Shown here: in pieces, positions 25,735-36,296 of the stretch
Numbering within the stretch: the stretch's first letter is position 1
Layout: every line of letters starts with the position of its first letter
Assembly (NCBI GenBank): GCA_013398015.1
Contig: VZRR01011338.1
Coordinates: 397,245-461,244, forward strand
DNA length: 64,000 bases
Origin: Oreocharis arfaki
Taxonomy: Eukaryota; Chordata; Aves; Passeriformes; Paramythiidae
Reading direction: 5' to 3'
Translations under genes and position numbers: made by a program
Notes under the pieces: model-generated
Seen by the model: only the letters and a program-made list of their open reading frames with translations
What the model was told of the DNA's origin: nothing
Database searches by the model: none

Positions 25735-28700
25735 GTAACAAAACCAAAACAAACAAAAAATCCATCTGATCTTTGCTGCTGTTATCTTCAGATGGGAACC
25801 AGGAAGGAAGAGGGAACTACCTCCTTTATCAAGTATTTGACTGAGGCCTTTGTGGTTATGAAATTCAAAGAACTGCAGTTCTGCGTGTTAGAATTGGGGT
25901 ATAGTGTGGTAAGGTGAACTAATTAACTTAGCTTCTTCACAGCACTCTTTCATTTCATAGCTAAATTTCTGTCTGCCTTTATAAACAAGTACTGGAAGTA
26001 GAATTGTGACTTTATGCCAAACGACATATTATAGTAGTGTAACATTTCTGTGTTTGTGCAGAAGATGTTTGACTTGCAGCTCTTTAGAACAGAGTGAAGG
26101 TAAACTGACCATTAACATGTAGCTCCAAGAACGAGAAATAAACAGACCTTTGAGGATATTCCAAACTAAACATATTAGAAACTGATCTATCTGGGCAGTT
26201 GAGAATTCATACATTTGAGTCTGCTTATCTATAAAGAGAATCGACTATACTTATCTATAAAGAGACTATGGTTACAGTCTGCTTTTCTGTGTCTGTCCCT
26301 ATGCCTAGGCAAAACAGAGCTCTAAGTCATGATGAATTCATGCAGTTTCCCTATACTACAATACTTAAATTACAAATTCAGAATTCTGGGGTTTCATTTG
26401 CTATTTATTTTTCCTAGCAAAACTGTCAAAAATATTAAGTGTTACTTAAGTATCTAACAGCCATGTCTAAGCCAAATAAAACTGCAAGAAAAATCAGTAT
26501 ATCACACTTCTAAATAGAGGGTATAAGGTATTTCATGTCATGGATGCCTTCTGGTGAGTGAGTGAACTACAGGATTTCTACTAGACTTAAACAGTTTTCT
26601 CATGCCACTTTGCAAATCACAAAACACACTAATTTTCTTGCTGATTAGTTTGTGTAATGATTTCTTTTTTCTATTAGCTATGCTATTTGGTGGTTTATTT
26701 TGCTTACCTGTAAGACTGGTTCTGTTGTGGTGTTATGGCTTAGGAACTTGATGTGTAGATGTGGCTTGCACCAAACAGTGCCCACTATTCAGTGTCAAAA
26801 TGAGATCTTCTGTGAACTGTGATTCAGTTACCCTTCTCCCATTTTACTTGGGGAACAGACTGGTTCACTATTCGCTGTTCTCAGCAGCCTTCCTGCAGCA
26901 AGGTTCAAGCATAAATAAGCTTCTCTGAATCAAAGTTATTCCAGACTGTGTTCAGTTTTGCTGGGGGAGCCCATTTTGACCTACACAAAACATACTCAGC
27001 CCCAGGGTGCAGTCAATTTGAAAGGAGCAAAGGGTTTGAATTCTAAGAATGAGTCAGCAAAGATTTAGGCTTCCAAGCAGTAGAACACTTCTAGGGAACG
27101 TCTTGTCTTCCCACTGTCACAAGTTCATGGGTAGGATTAAAAAGCACAGTCCTCTGCTCAGTATTCTTAGGAACACTGGTAATTTAAATTGCTGATCTGA
27201 CTTAAGGTATAGTCCAAGATGAGGTATAGTAAAGTCTCATCTTCATGTTAAATTAGAGCTGACTGAACTGTAGCCATATGCTTGGGGTTTTTTTCTTGAT
27301 GGTGAAGAATGGATGATCTTGCAAGGACTATGCTTTTAATGATGTTTTGAAGTACAGTATAAAGTTTCAGCCATGTTCAGCTTTGAGCTGTGCTTGCAAA
27401 TGCATAAAGAGTTTTCACAGACTAAGGGCTTTAATAAGAAAAAATCATTTGGTTACACTTGTTCTACACCCTCACACCCTTTCTGGGGTATGACAGCTTG
27501 TATAGCTAATCAGTCTTAGAAGCAAGCTCATGTCTTCAAGTAAAATACTCTTCAGCTACCAGCTAAGTCTGATATGCTTCCATGAGATTGCAAAGTGCTG
27601 TTTTTAAAGAAAGAAGAGTGGCATTTAGGGGTTTGAGCCATGGAAATTCATACTGACCTTTCTAAAGATGGATGTCCTTTCTATTTTTATGCTAAGGTCA
27701 ATGTCACCTGGCAACCTGGTTACAGTACAGTGAACTGTTAAGAGTTTTGTGAATGAATAAACTTCAAAGAAAGCACAGTGGTGCTGGTTTGAAATGTGTT
27801 TCTTCAGTATTGGGTCATGCACAAACTAAGCACTGGTTTCTATTAATTTATTAAAATGGATAAATTCCTAGTGGGAGTTATAATGGCATTCTTTAATGAT
27901 AGAAGTGCTGATAGCCCACTTAAATATCCCTCACTTCAACACTAACAGTAGTGTATTTAGAATCTTTGGTTTAAAACTCAAAGATCTCTGTAATCAAATG
28001 TACATGCATGGCAGTTGTTTCACAGTCTGCCTGTTTACCGACTTCAGTTTTTATTTTATTCTTTAATTCTGTTCATGTTAGTGGTATGGGTTTTTACCTC
28101 TACTGAATATTTAGAATGTTTCATTTAAGTTTGTCTGACATTTCACAGGTTACAGGAAATTGACAGTTATCTTAATTATTTAGGTACAATAAACTTTTAC
28201 AAACCTGAAAGTAGAATACCAAAATAAAGTAGTATAAAGCAATCCCAGAAAAGTGTTGAACCTCATCTAAATGAGGAGCTACTCCATTAATGAATTTGGA
28301 GCTTTGTCTTTAATTGCATAGCATGAAAGATGAAAATTAGTTGTCTGCCCATGCACTGTTCAAAGAAAAATTACACAAAAGAGTGGCAAGCCAGTGATGC
28401 CCGGCCACCCTCCCACTCCCTTTCTTGCTCCATCTCACAAAAAAGAGAGACTCTTGCTTTGTTTGTCTTAGTAGTATATAGAAATGCCTATGAGAAAATA
28501 TGCAATTTCCCCCAGCCCTGTGTGGGGAAGCCCTGTGTCATTTCTGAGAAGAAGAGGGTGATCCTGAAGATGAGTCTACTGCAACAGTGAAAATGGCAGT
28601 AATATTATCAAAGAAATAGAGGAATTAGCTCCAGTGAGCTTCTAATATTTGAAAAATGATTAGGTGCTACACACTAGAACTAGTTAGACACTGCAAAAAT

Positions 28701-31700
28701 AAATTAATAAAGCACACTCAGCTGAAAGATTAAGGCAGAGGTAGTCAAACATTTTGTTTTATAGAAGTATGCAAAAATGGGGCAGGAGTAGTCTTGCCAC
28801 CATCCCTTCAGGAGTGGAGCCATTAAAATGGCTACAATACTATCCTACAGATCTCTGAGTTAAAAATAACTCAGATCTTAAGCAACTTTCTGCCCTGGTA
28901 GACTGTTAGCTTAAAAATTAAACTGCAGCATGACTCTTGCTCCATCTACAGGAAACAGGCAAGTCTAACACACATCTGAGACTGCAGTACCTCTACAGCT
29001 GCCATCAGGAATGACCTCCAGGCCAGAATGATTATGGGATGAAGTGGATAGTTTTCTCTCCTGTGGCTGGATTTAGGCTAATGCTAAAATATATGCATAA
29101 GATTCAGATCTGAGGTCCTATTTGCATAGTACTCAGACTTCCTTAGAGAATTGTTCTGGGGAAGTGTAGCACTTAACGTCTGTCAGAAGAAAGCTGGGTT
29201 TTTTCAGGCTTTTCTCCCAAAGTTTAGATGGTCTTAAATGCTTATAGAGGCCTATAGGATTCTGTTTACTTGAAGAACTGTATTTTAACAGCTATGGGTA
29301 CATAAAAGCCAAAGGTAGAAATATGTTTTTATGAGAGGCAAAATGGTTCAAAGCCTAGAATTTAACCAGTGCATTGGATTAGAAGCTTACCATTGGAAAA
29401 GGGGGAACTTCATTTGATGTTCTGGGGATAAAGCCGAAGCATTTCTTGGCCCTCTAGCACTTAATTTTGACACATTTTTAAGGAACTACATTAGGATAAG
29501 AACTTGAAGGAAATGTTCATGTTAGCAAAAGCACTTAAAAGATCACTGTCAAATTCAAGGTACTTTTTCAACTATGAAGATTATTCAGCAGAATATTATT
29601 TTCAGGGAAAAAATAATGAGACTTTGAATTAATACCTTTTTATATTTTTGAGTGTAGAGGTTTTCAAAATACACTGCTGTATGCAGGAATGATGTTACAT
29701 TTTGGTAACATGTGTCTTTGACTAGAGAGTAACTAGACATCAGTTACAGTAATCACATTTAGGTCGCAACATCTGGTTGCACCAAAGCTTCACTTCAAGC
29801 TTTGGGGAGTTTTTACACTTGATGTAATACAGTGCTTCTAATAGTTTCATTCAGAATTACTCAGCTAAGTGTGTTTCTTTAAACCACTGATTAGCTTGGA
29901 GGGTGAAAAAAGAAATTGTTAAGTAAATTCCACTTAAAGTAACATTGGTAAATTCACATTGTAACTATGGGATACTAATAAGTTGACAAAACTTCTCTAT
30001 GAAAGCCATTCAGAATCAGTAAACTTGGCTGGTCACGGCGGTTTTGCCACGTGTTAAATATTAGTTCCCTGTCAGACTCCCACTTAGCATCTCCTCCATC
30101 TATTGGTGATGAGTTTCTTGGTCCTTCAACAGTCCTGTTACCATAGACCTGCCTTCAAAAATCTTTATAACATAATCAAGGCTTTGGCCAGGACTTCCAA
30201 GAGAGTTTAAAAAGCTTCCAAGTTTTTGGTTTGAGGGGAGGTTGGGGTTGTGTGGTGGGGAGGCAGTTATTTGGACTTGGGGCCTGAGGAGGATTTTTTT
30301 TTTGGTTGGCTGTTTTTTGGGGGTTTTTCTCTTGTTTGGTTTGGGTGGGTTTTTGTTTGGTTGATTTGGAGGGGGTCTTTGTTGGTTTTGTTTTGGGTTT
30401 TTTTTTTCCTCTCCCTCTGGTGGAGCATTAGGCCCATTTAGAGCAATTTCCTAGTGTTTAAAAAAGGTTTTTTTAATGTTTTAGAGATCTGCAGAGTCTG
30501 TACGGGCTTCACTGTTGTGCTCTTAAGCCATATCTTTAATGATATTAATCTGTTCTGTGCTGCAACTTTAGGGAATAAATACAGAAATTACCAAACTTGT
30601 GCAGCTGAAGCTGCACACTTGGAGTTGAAGTATTTTTAAAAAAAGACTAATCCCACTGATGCACTTTGTTACTTTTGATGGAATAGGATGATGGGAAATT
30701 GCTTTTTGTAGTTGCTCACTTTTCCACAAAGTAGAAATCTTAAGGAAATGGTAATTCTGAGATAGTGCTGAACGAGAAATAAAGAAAAAACTGGGAAAGC
30801 AGCATACATTTGTACTGTTTTAGGTTCTGCTTCTCTTTTTGAAACGATGCTGTAATGCTGAGGGAATTGGGACTGATCAGTACAACTTAAACATTTCTTC
30901 AGCATGTTCCTTTTGGCTAATAAATGCTTTTTCATTACCCAGTATAAAGCACAAGCAATCTTTAGTACCTGTTGTGGCACAGCTTACTCTTTCAGCCCAA
31001 AAGAAGGGCCTGTCACTTTCCTAATTAATGTGCTGCCTAATCACTTATCTGTCAGGTCCAGTTGTGTATTTTGGCTTTATGAGCTCTAACAGGTATCTCA
31101 GTCATCACAGCAGACAAATGGAATATTGTATGTAGTTTTGCATTAACTTTTGGTCTAGCTCTTGCTCTGGATAAGCAAAATGCCTTCATGATTTGCATGG
31201 GTTGTGTTCAGGCTTCCTTCATCAAAATGGCTCAATAAATAACACCAGCCATCTGCTTTCTTTAAAAAGACAGTCACAGAAAACATTCACTTGTAAGACT
31301 TTGATTAGACTTACTGCTAAAGCCTGCCCAGTTATTTGTCAGGTACTCATTAAAATGTAATTAAGATCCATATGGTTCTTTATATAGAGACATAAGACAT
31401 CGATAACTGTCTTTGGCTAAGGCTGGAAGCAAAGACTGGAGATTAGAAAATGTCATCTTAGCACTAAGAAGCCCTATTTTAAATATTGGTTATACAACAA
31501 GACAAAAACAATCTAAAAATGGCTTTGTCTGCCAGTAGGCAACATATGCCTTTATGTCTGTCATATGGATGATCATAAGCAATGTCCCTTGGAAGAGGCA
31601 TTATGTGCTCCTTTTGGAAAAGCAAACCTTAGAGCCTTAGTAGAAAGTAATGACCACCTTATCTGAATTAATAAAAATCACAAAGCATGGGCTGATACAC

Positions 31701-34700
31701 ATGGGCATTATTTTAAAATATTGGAATAAAACTCTGAATTGAAAGCCTTCTGTAATGTTACTAGCTAGAAAAAGAGTTCAAAACTGCAGAGAATTGGGGG
31801 TGTAAATTCGGGGTTTATATTACGTGCCAAAAGCTACTTTGATATGAAAACCAGCACATATGAAGTCATTATGCTGCAAGATCCATGCAATAACCTACAG
31901 TTTAATTTATTATTGTATTTTGGAAACTTGTACTTGAGTTTCTGTGTAAAACGGCACTGAAGTTTCAATGATTGCATTTCTAGATTACTTCTAATACTAC
32001 TTAAAATTCTCTAGTCCTATCCACTTTCCTGGATTATTTCAGTATTGGGTATGATTTATCTATTTAATAAAAATACAGTACACAAAAATGTGGTAAGTGA
32101 TTTGGTCTGGATGGAAGCCTTGAAAGATTTATGGATTCTTTGATCCACTCATTAGGATAAGCTTTTGTACTTCAACACTCATAAGAGGTCTAAAACCAGA
32201 AGCTCCAAAAGTAGTACAGCACTATCTAATTAAAACTTAGGTTAAAACTCTTACTTAAATAACCCTAATAAGGAGGAGTATGCTAATGTAGGAGGATGGT
32301 ACAGATACTTTATTTTTTTTTTAAATTAATACCATATGCTAACACTTTTTCCTGTTTGTTTTGTAGGCTGGAGTAAAGGGAAAGCTGGGCAGACTACTTG
32401 GGATATTTGAGGTGAGCTATTTCTTTTAAGTTCTAGAAACAATGGTTTGTTTGTGAGAACTGATAAACTGCAACATCAGAGTTAAGTTCATAAGTATTAC
32501 CTACCTATAATTTTGCAGTGTTACTGGATCTGCTACATTAGACAGGACTTTAGGTGTTATAAGATGTGTGAAGATTTGAATAGGAAGAGTTCAAAGTTAC
32601 ACCAGTTTCACAGAATCTCAGAATACTCTGAGTTGGAAGGGACCCACTAAGATCGAGTCCAACTCACTTTGTCTTGTACAGGGATCAAACCCATTACCAT
32701 GGTGTTATCTGGGCTCTGACCAACTGAGCTGATTTCAAGTCATTTTGGACATTTACTGGAAAGATTAAATTAGTACTTGGACAACACCTAGATGTTAAAA
32801 ACAAAACCAAAACCTAAAAACCAAATCATTGATAGATTTAGGATTTCTGAAACATTACACCAGCCTTCTTTGAGGCACCTTTGACTTTTCCTCCCTGGTT
32901 AGATTTCGCTGAAGTAATTTGTCAACTTTCACACATGCAAATCTATGGGTTCATATCTGAATTCTCATTATGGCTTTGATTCACTAAAAAAAGGCCAAGG
33001 CTTTGGATAGCAGATAAATCCAACCTTTAGCAAACTATGTAGTCATATTATCTATTTGATAATATAAACATCAGACTCTGAACTACTGACAGTACAAGGA
33101 CACGTGCTAGCTAGAACTCTGTTTTAGTGTTGGTGTTGCCCACTTCTGCTCAGGTTCTAGACAGGAGCAGACTGTGTTAGTAGCCCTCAGCTCATAATAC
33201 ATGCAGTGTTACTATGTTGTGCTGTATGTAAAGTGGAAGTCCCTCAGTCTCAGTCACGTACAAATCTTCACTCCACTTTTGGAGGCAGTGCATTCCTGAC
33301 AGGGACTTCCTGTGTGAAAAATGTGTCCCATTGTGTGAAGTATGGAAGGCATGATACAATTAGAGAAGCTCCTGAAGCTTTGTAGTTAGTAGTTCTGACA
33401 TTTTTCTGATATGTTTTGGGTTTGACTTGAACTGGATGGTCCTACACATAAAAAATTTGGCTGTGTTTTAACTCTACTGGTCAGTCTACAAAAGTATTCT
33501 CTATTTCCCAGCTCAGATCAGAAAAAACCCAGGATACCTATCACGTTGTTGCCTTAAGACAGGGGCTGCAAAGCATGATGATTCATTGGTAATTCGGATA
33601 TATATTCTTCTGAAGCCGTCTATGCCAGGTAGACCAGAAGAGAGAAAAATTGGTGTTGTGTCACTTTTCTAGGTTACTTCTAACTTAAATCAAGGCCCTA
33701 CTTTAATTTCACAACAGGGCCCCACAAGCTGTTGTTAGTACCATTGAGGGGGCCACACCTTGTGACCTGGGGATGGAACTAAGAGAAGATGGGAATAAAT
33801 GCTGCTGCTGAGTCCTCTGATTTTAGAACTACAGCCAGGAAGGATACGTGTTATAAATGTATCTATCCTATTTAATGGTGATACTGATAAAGAACCCTTT
33901 GAGAACTATTTCCTGGTAAAGCACGACAGTTCAAAACTATATTAAGCTTGTAGTGAAACAGAGTTACATAGGAAAGGTTATTGGCACAAGGATACAACCA
34001 TCTGTTAGGGGAGCTTGGCCATAACATCTCTTGGTTCTTAATATAGTTGTAATTGTAGATGGTTCTGGGTTTTTTAGGAGCTCAGTTCTTCTCCAAGGGG
34101 AAGGATGGTCTGACTGGTTGGGTAGCACCTCAAACACTGCCACTAGCCTGCTTTGGAGTAGCAGGGAGTAATGTCTGTGCCAACCTTGCATGGACTGGCT
34201 GCAGCACAGTGGCCTTGCCCTGAGCAGATACCTCTGTCGGAGTCTGTATTTGACCTGCCTTGTGCAAAACACGTGCCTTCGAAACAAGTGGTGGGTGCTG
34301 CCATCGTGGCAAACCTGTTGAATGAGCAGATGGCCAATGATTTTTGTATTTGTCATGATTGCAAGCGTAGGCTATTTAATTTGCCTCACTCCTGGAGTGA
34401 AACTTTATAGCCAGCATCGTGTAGATGACATGGCCACATGATGCAGTGGTTCCATCTTGCAAAAAGTGTTTTGGTTTTTTAAATGACCTTTCATCCAGGA
34501 AATGAGTTGTGGAAACAGTTTTAGCAAATGTGGTCTACTGTAGTAACTTACATCATATGTAAAAGATAAGTACTACTACTTATCTAGAGCAGTACTAGTG
34601 GACAACTGCTAATATTTAGCTGGATGACCAAGAACATACTTTAGTCAGAACTTCACAATCTTCAAAATTGTTTGTGTTGTCTTTCATTTGGTTGGGTTTT

Positions 34701-36296
34701 TTTAGTCTAGGAAAATAGAATAGCTGTTTCAAATAAAACTTTCGCTTTCCCATCGTTTTGGTTCTCATAAGTGCAGATGTTCCATTTAATGAAATTAAAA
34801 GCCAGGCTGCTGGCAACCATTCTTCAGAGGTAAGTAGTTTCTAATCTTATAGATGTGGTAAGTCTGCAAGTTATTTAGATGAGAGTTTAAATTTCTACTT
34901 CTAATATTCAAGCAGAACCAGGATCGGAAGCATAGGACGTACGTTTATGTTCTTACTGTGACGGAAATACTGGAAGACTGGGAGGATTCAGTTAATATAG
35001 GTAAATTAATTCTCTGTCCTTATGTGCTACACTTAAAAATGTTTTAAGCAAACTCTTTTCATTTTTCTGAAGCAATTTGTATAATTCAGGGGGAATACTA
35101 ATTCTGTTCTAGAAAAAGTCAAGGGATGCTGTTCTTGCACACTTCTATACATACATAACTAGGGTTGCTTCCAACATAATGTTATTCTAATGCTTAGAAT
35201 ACTCTAATTAATATAACATTATGATAGAATAAGTATCATTATTAATTAGGGATACAGCTTGTAATTTTTTTAAAGGCCAAGTAGTATACTGCCAAATTGC
35301 TTTTTCCATAAAAAGTAGAATGTTTTACTGCCTGATACTCTAGGGTGGTTTTGAAAGTGTCCTTGACCTTAAGTGGTTTATGTATGTTTAAGCATAGTAT
35401 TTGTAATGCTGTAAAACCAAATGAAAAATAGAATTAATCCCGCTTTTAATAATATCATCATTGACCTGGTCTATATGTATTTTCAGAGACCTTGAATTTT
35501 AAAGGACTGACTTGTAAAAGTAAGATGGTCTTAAGCTGATTTTAGTAAAATTAAGTCTTGAAACTTATACCTTGTATCAGAGATATGTTTATATACTATG
35601 TTTTAAAACTTACAGCTAACCTGAGTAACTCCATATCTGGATGCATATGGAGATATCCAGTATAGAACATGGCTTTTGAAATCAGACCAAGCCATTCTTC
35701 ATGCATGCATGTTCAGTCTAAAGATTGGTTTTCTGCTAGGCGTGACAATGTAGGACAGCAGTATCAAGTCATTTAAATAACATTGCACTTTCCTCTAATG
35801 ACCAGATGTGGCTTTTGGAGCATATAAAGTGTCATATGAATTCCTGTCTAGTATCTGCTTCAAGAGAGTTATCTGAAAGGCTTTATTACGAATTGCATTT
35901 TAGTAAGCTTGAGTGAATCTCTTGCGTTCATTGGTTCTTTCAAGGTCTTTTCATTAACTGTTTTCCCTGATAATTGCAACTTCTAAAGAACTGAGAAAAA
36001 CTAGAATAGAACCAATAGAATAACTAGATAGCAACCAATAGTGCTGTTAAAATTTTGTAACTCTGTTCTTCTTTGTGGATTGTACTCATTCAGGAAGGAA
36101 AAGAGAATGGTTTAAAGTAGAAGATGCAATCAAGGTCCTTCAGTGTCACAAGCCTGTTCATGCAGAATACTTGGAAAAACTGAAACTGAGCTGTTCACCC
36201 ACTAATGGAAACTCTGTGGTTCCCCCTCTTCCAGATAATAACTCCTTATATGTCACTTCTGCACAGACTTCTGGGTTGCCCTCTACTGTGAGATAA
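25624..36296 (+). CDS. NUDT4: NUDT4 (DIPP2), diphosphoinositol polyphosphate phosphohydrolase 2; exons 2-5, exon 1 missing
   Basis: Four exons with canonical splice sites encode 148 residues. With the 33 residues expected from exon 1, the total is 181, the length of human DIPP2-beta. The enzyme is a Nudix hydrolase that cleaves the beta-phosphate from diphosphoinositol polyphosphates (InsP7, InsP8) and hydrolyses diadenosine polyphosphates; Mg2+ or Mn2+ is bound by the Nudix box. The box Gx5Ex7REUxEExGU is visible as G51, E57, R65-E66, E69-E70, G72-V73 (full-protein numbering). The C-terminal tail with TSAQTSGLPSTVR is characteristic of NUDT4 rather than NUDT3 or NUDT10/11. Intron phases: exon 2/3 phase 0, exon 3/4 phase 0, exon 4/5 phase 1. 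The reading frame is intact in all visible exons, so this is a functional gene and not a retrocopy. It is convergent with UBE2N, as in mammals. Confidence 0.96.
26224..26265 (+). repeat. Short tandem direct repeat, 26-base period
   Basis: The 16-mer cttatctataaagaga occurs at 26,224-26,239 and again at 26,250-26,265, giving a 26-base period. It is most likely a small local duplication in NUDT4 intron 2. Confidence 0.75.
29782..29805. repeat. Perfect 9-bp hairpin with 6-base loop
   Basis: CCAAAGCTT (29,782-29,790) and AAGCTTTGG (29,797-29,805) are exact reverse complements around the loop cacttc. It lies in NUDT4 intron 2. The stem is too short for a standard microRNA precursor. Confidence 0.6.
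30230..30420 (+). repeat. G/T-rich low-complexity tract
   Basis: About 190 bases consist almost entirely of G and T on the + strand, with many runs of three to five G (for example at 30,234-30,237) separated by T-rich spacers. The NUDT4 pre-mRNA would be G/U-rich here. Loops between the G-runs vary in length and several are long, so only loose G-quadruplex potential can be claimed. The 63-codon W/F/G-rich open frame across it is compositional noise. Confidence 0.8.
32367..32411 (+). CDS. NUDT4: NUDT4 exon 3 (residues 71-85)
   Basis: A 45-base microexon-sized exon encoding AGVKGKLGRLLGIFE, phase 0 on both sides. The acceptor is ttttgtag and the donor is TTTGAG|gtgagc. It completes the Nudix box (A71, G72, V73) and leads into the strand before Q86. 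It is too short to appear as an open frame by itself; it was found by matching the family sequence between exons 2 and 4. Confidence 0.96.
32412..34912 (+). other. NUDT4 intron 3
   Basis: A GT..AG intron (gtgagc ... tattcaag, or 3 bases longer if the second AG is used). It contains the tRNA-headed SINE at 32,611-32,732. The overlapping open frames on both strands at 33,964-34,410 lie in a somewhat GC-richer patch but show no recognisable domain and have stops immediately upstream. Confidence 0.9.
32611..32732 (-). mobile_element. tRNA-Ile-headed SINE with CR1-like tail (TguSINE1-type)
   Basis: Read on the minus strand, the right end begins CAGCTCAGTTGGTCAGAGC (tRNA A-box region), continues with ATAACACCATGGTAATGG and GGTTTGATCCC (B-box-like), matching the order of a tRNA-Ile. 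It then passes into gactcgatcttagtgggtcc and ccaactcagagtattctg, a CR1 3'-end-like tail. A tRNA-Ile head fused to a CR1 tail is the architecture I know for TguSINE1 of songbirds. TTTCA at 32,606-32,610 and 32,733-32,737 could be a 5-base target duplication. The tRNA 5' end is missing and the anticodon region has a deletion, so this is not a tRNA gene. It lies antisense in NUDT4 intron 3. Confidence 0.8.
34911..34915 (+). promoter_or_regulatory. NAGNAG tandem splice acceptor of NUDT4 exon 4
   Basis: The intron ends ...tattcaagcag|AACCAG. Two AGs three bases apart (34,911-34,912 and 34,914-34,915) allow exon 4 to start at 34,913 (includes CAG = Gln86) or at 34,916 (omits it). In human, DIPP2-beta differs from DIPP2-alpha by exactly this one glutamine through the same kind of intron-boundary slippage. 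With 33 + 37 + 15 residues before it, the codon falls at position 86 here as well. Confidence 0.85.
34913..35000 (+). CDS. NUDT4: NUDT4 exon 4 (residues 86-114)
   Basis: 88 bases (85 if the downstream acceptor is used). It encodes QNQDRKHRTYVYVLTVTEIL and then EDWEDSVNI plus the first base of a glycine codon. The donor is AATATAG|gtaaat, phase 1. This segment forms the core beta-strand and acidic EDWEDS loop after the Nudix box in the DIPP family. The frame is intact. Confidence 0.96.
35001..36093 (+). other. NUDT4 intron 4
   Basis: A 1,093-base intron, gtaaat ... ttcag. It contains a nested pair of perfect inverted repeats at 35,175-35,223. Otherwise it is AT-rich with no recognised element. 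Confidence 0.9.
35175..35223. repeat. Nested perfect inverted repeats
   Basis: CATAATGTTAT (35,175-35,185) pairs perfectly with ATAACATTATG (35,213-35,223). Inside them, ATTCTAA (35,184-35,190) pairs with TTAGAAT (35,194-35,200) around a 3-base loop; the two left arms share two bases. AT-rich and about 49 bases long. It could be a tiny MITE remnant or chance AT-rich self-complementarity. Confidence 0.6.
36094..36296 (+). CDS. NUDT4: NUDT4 exon 5, terminal coding exon (residues 115-181)
   Basis: The acceptor is cattcag. The phase-1 split glycine is completed, giving GRKREWFKVEDAIKVLQCHK and then the helix PVHAEYLEKLKL, a serine/proline/asparagine-rich linker, and the end TSAQTSGLPSTVR before TAA (36,294-36,296). 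The C-terminal tail is the most paralogue-specific part and fits NUDT4. Compared with the mammalian protein as I recall it, only a few substitutions lie in the linker. Confidence 0.96.

Larger units (their letters stand above)
25735..32366 (+). other. NUDT4 intron 2
   Basis: A 6,632-base GT..AG intron (gtaaca ... tttgtag) that splits the Nudix box between E70 and A71. It holds a tandem 16-base direct repeat (26,224-26,265), a perfect 9-bp hairpin (29,782-29,805) and a G/T-rich low-complexity tract (30,230-30,420). No mobile element or internal gene was recognised. Confidence 0.9.

Noticed and set aside
30250..30441. 63-codon W/F/G-rich open frame
   Set aside because: Product of the G/T-rich low-complexity tract.
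32655..32732. A tRNA-Ile gene on the minus strand
   Set aside because: The A and B box regions are recognisable but the 5' end and part of the anticodon arm are missing and the 3' side continues into a CR1-like tail; it is a SINE.
33964..34410. Overlapping open frames on both strands in NUDT4 intron 3
   Set aside because: Stops sit immediately upstream, no domain is visible, and it is intronic.
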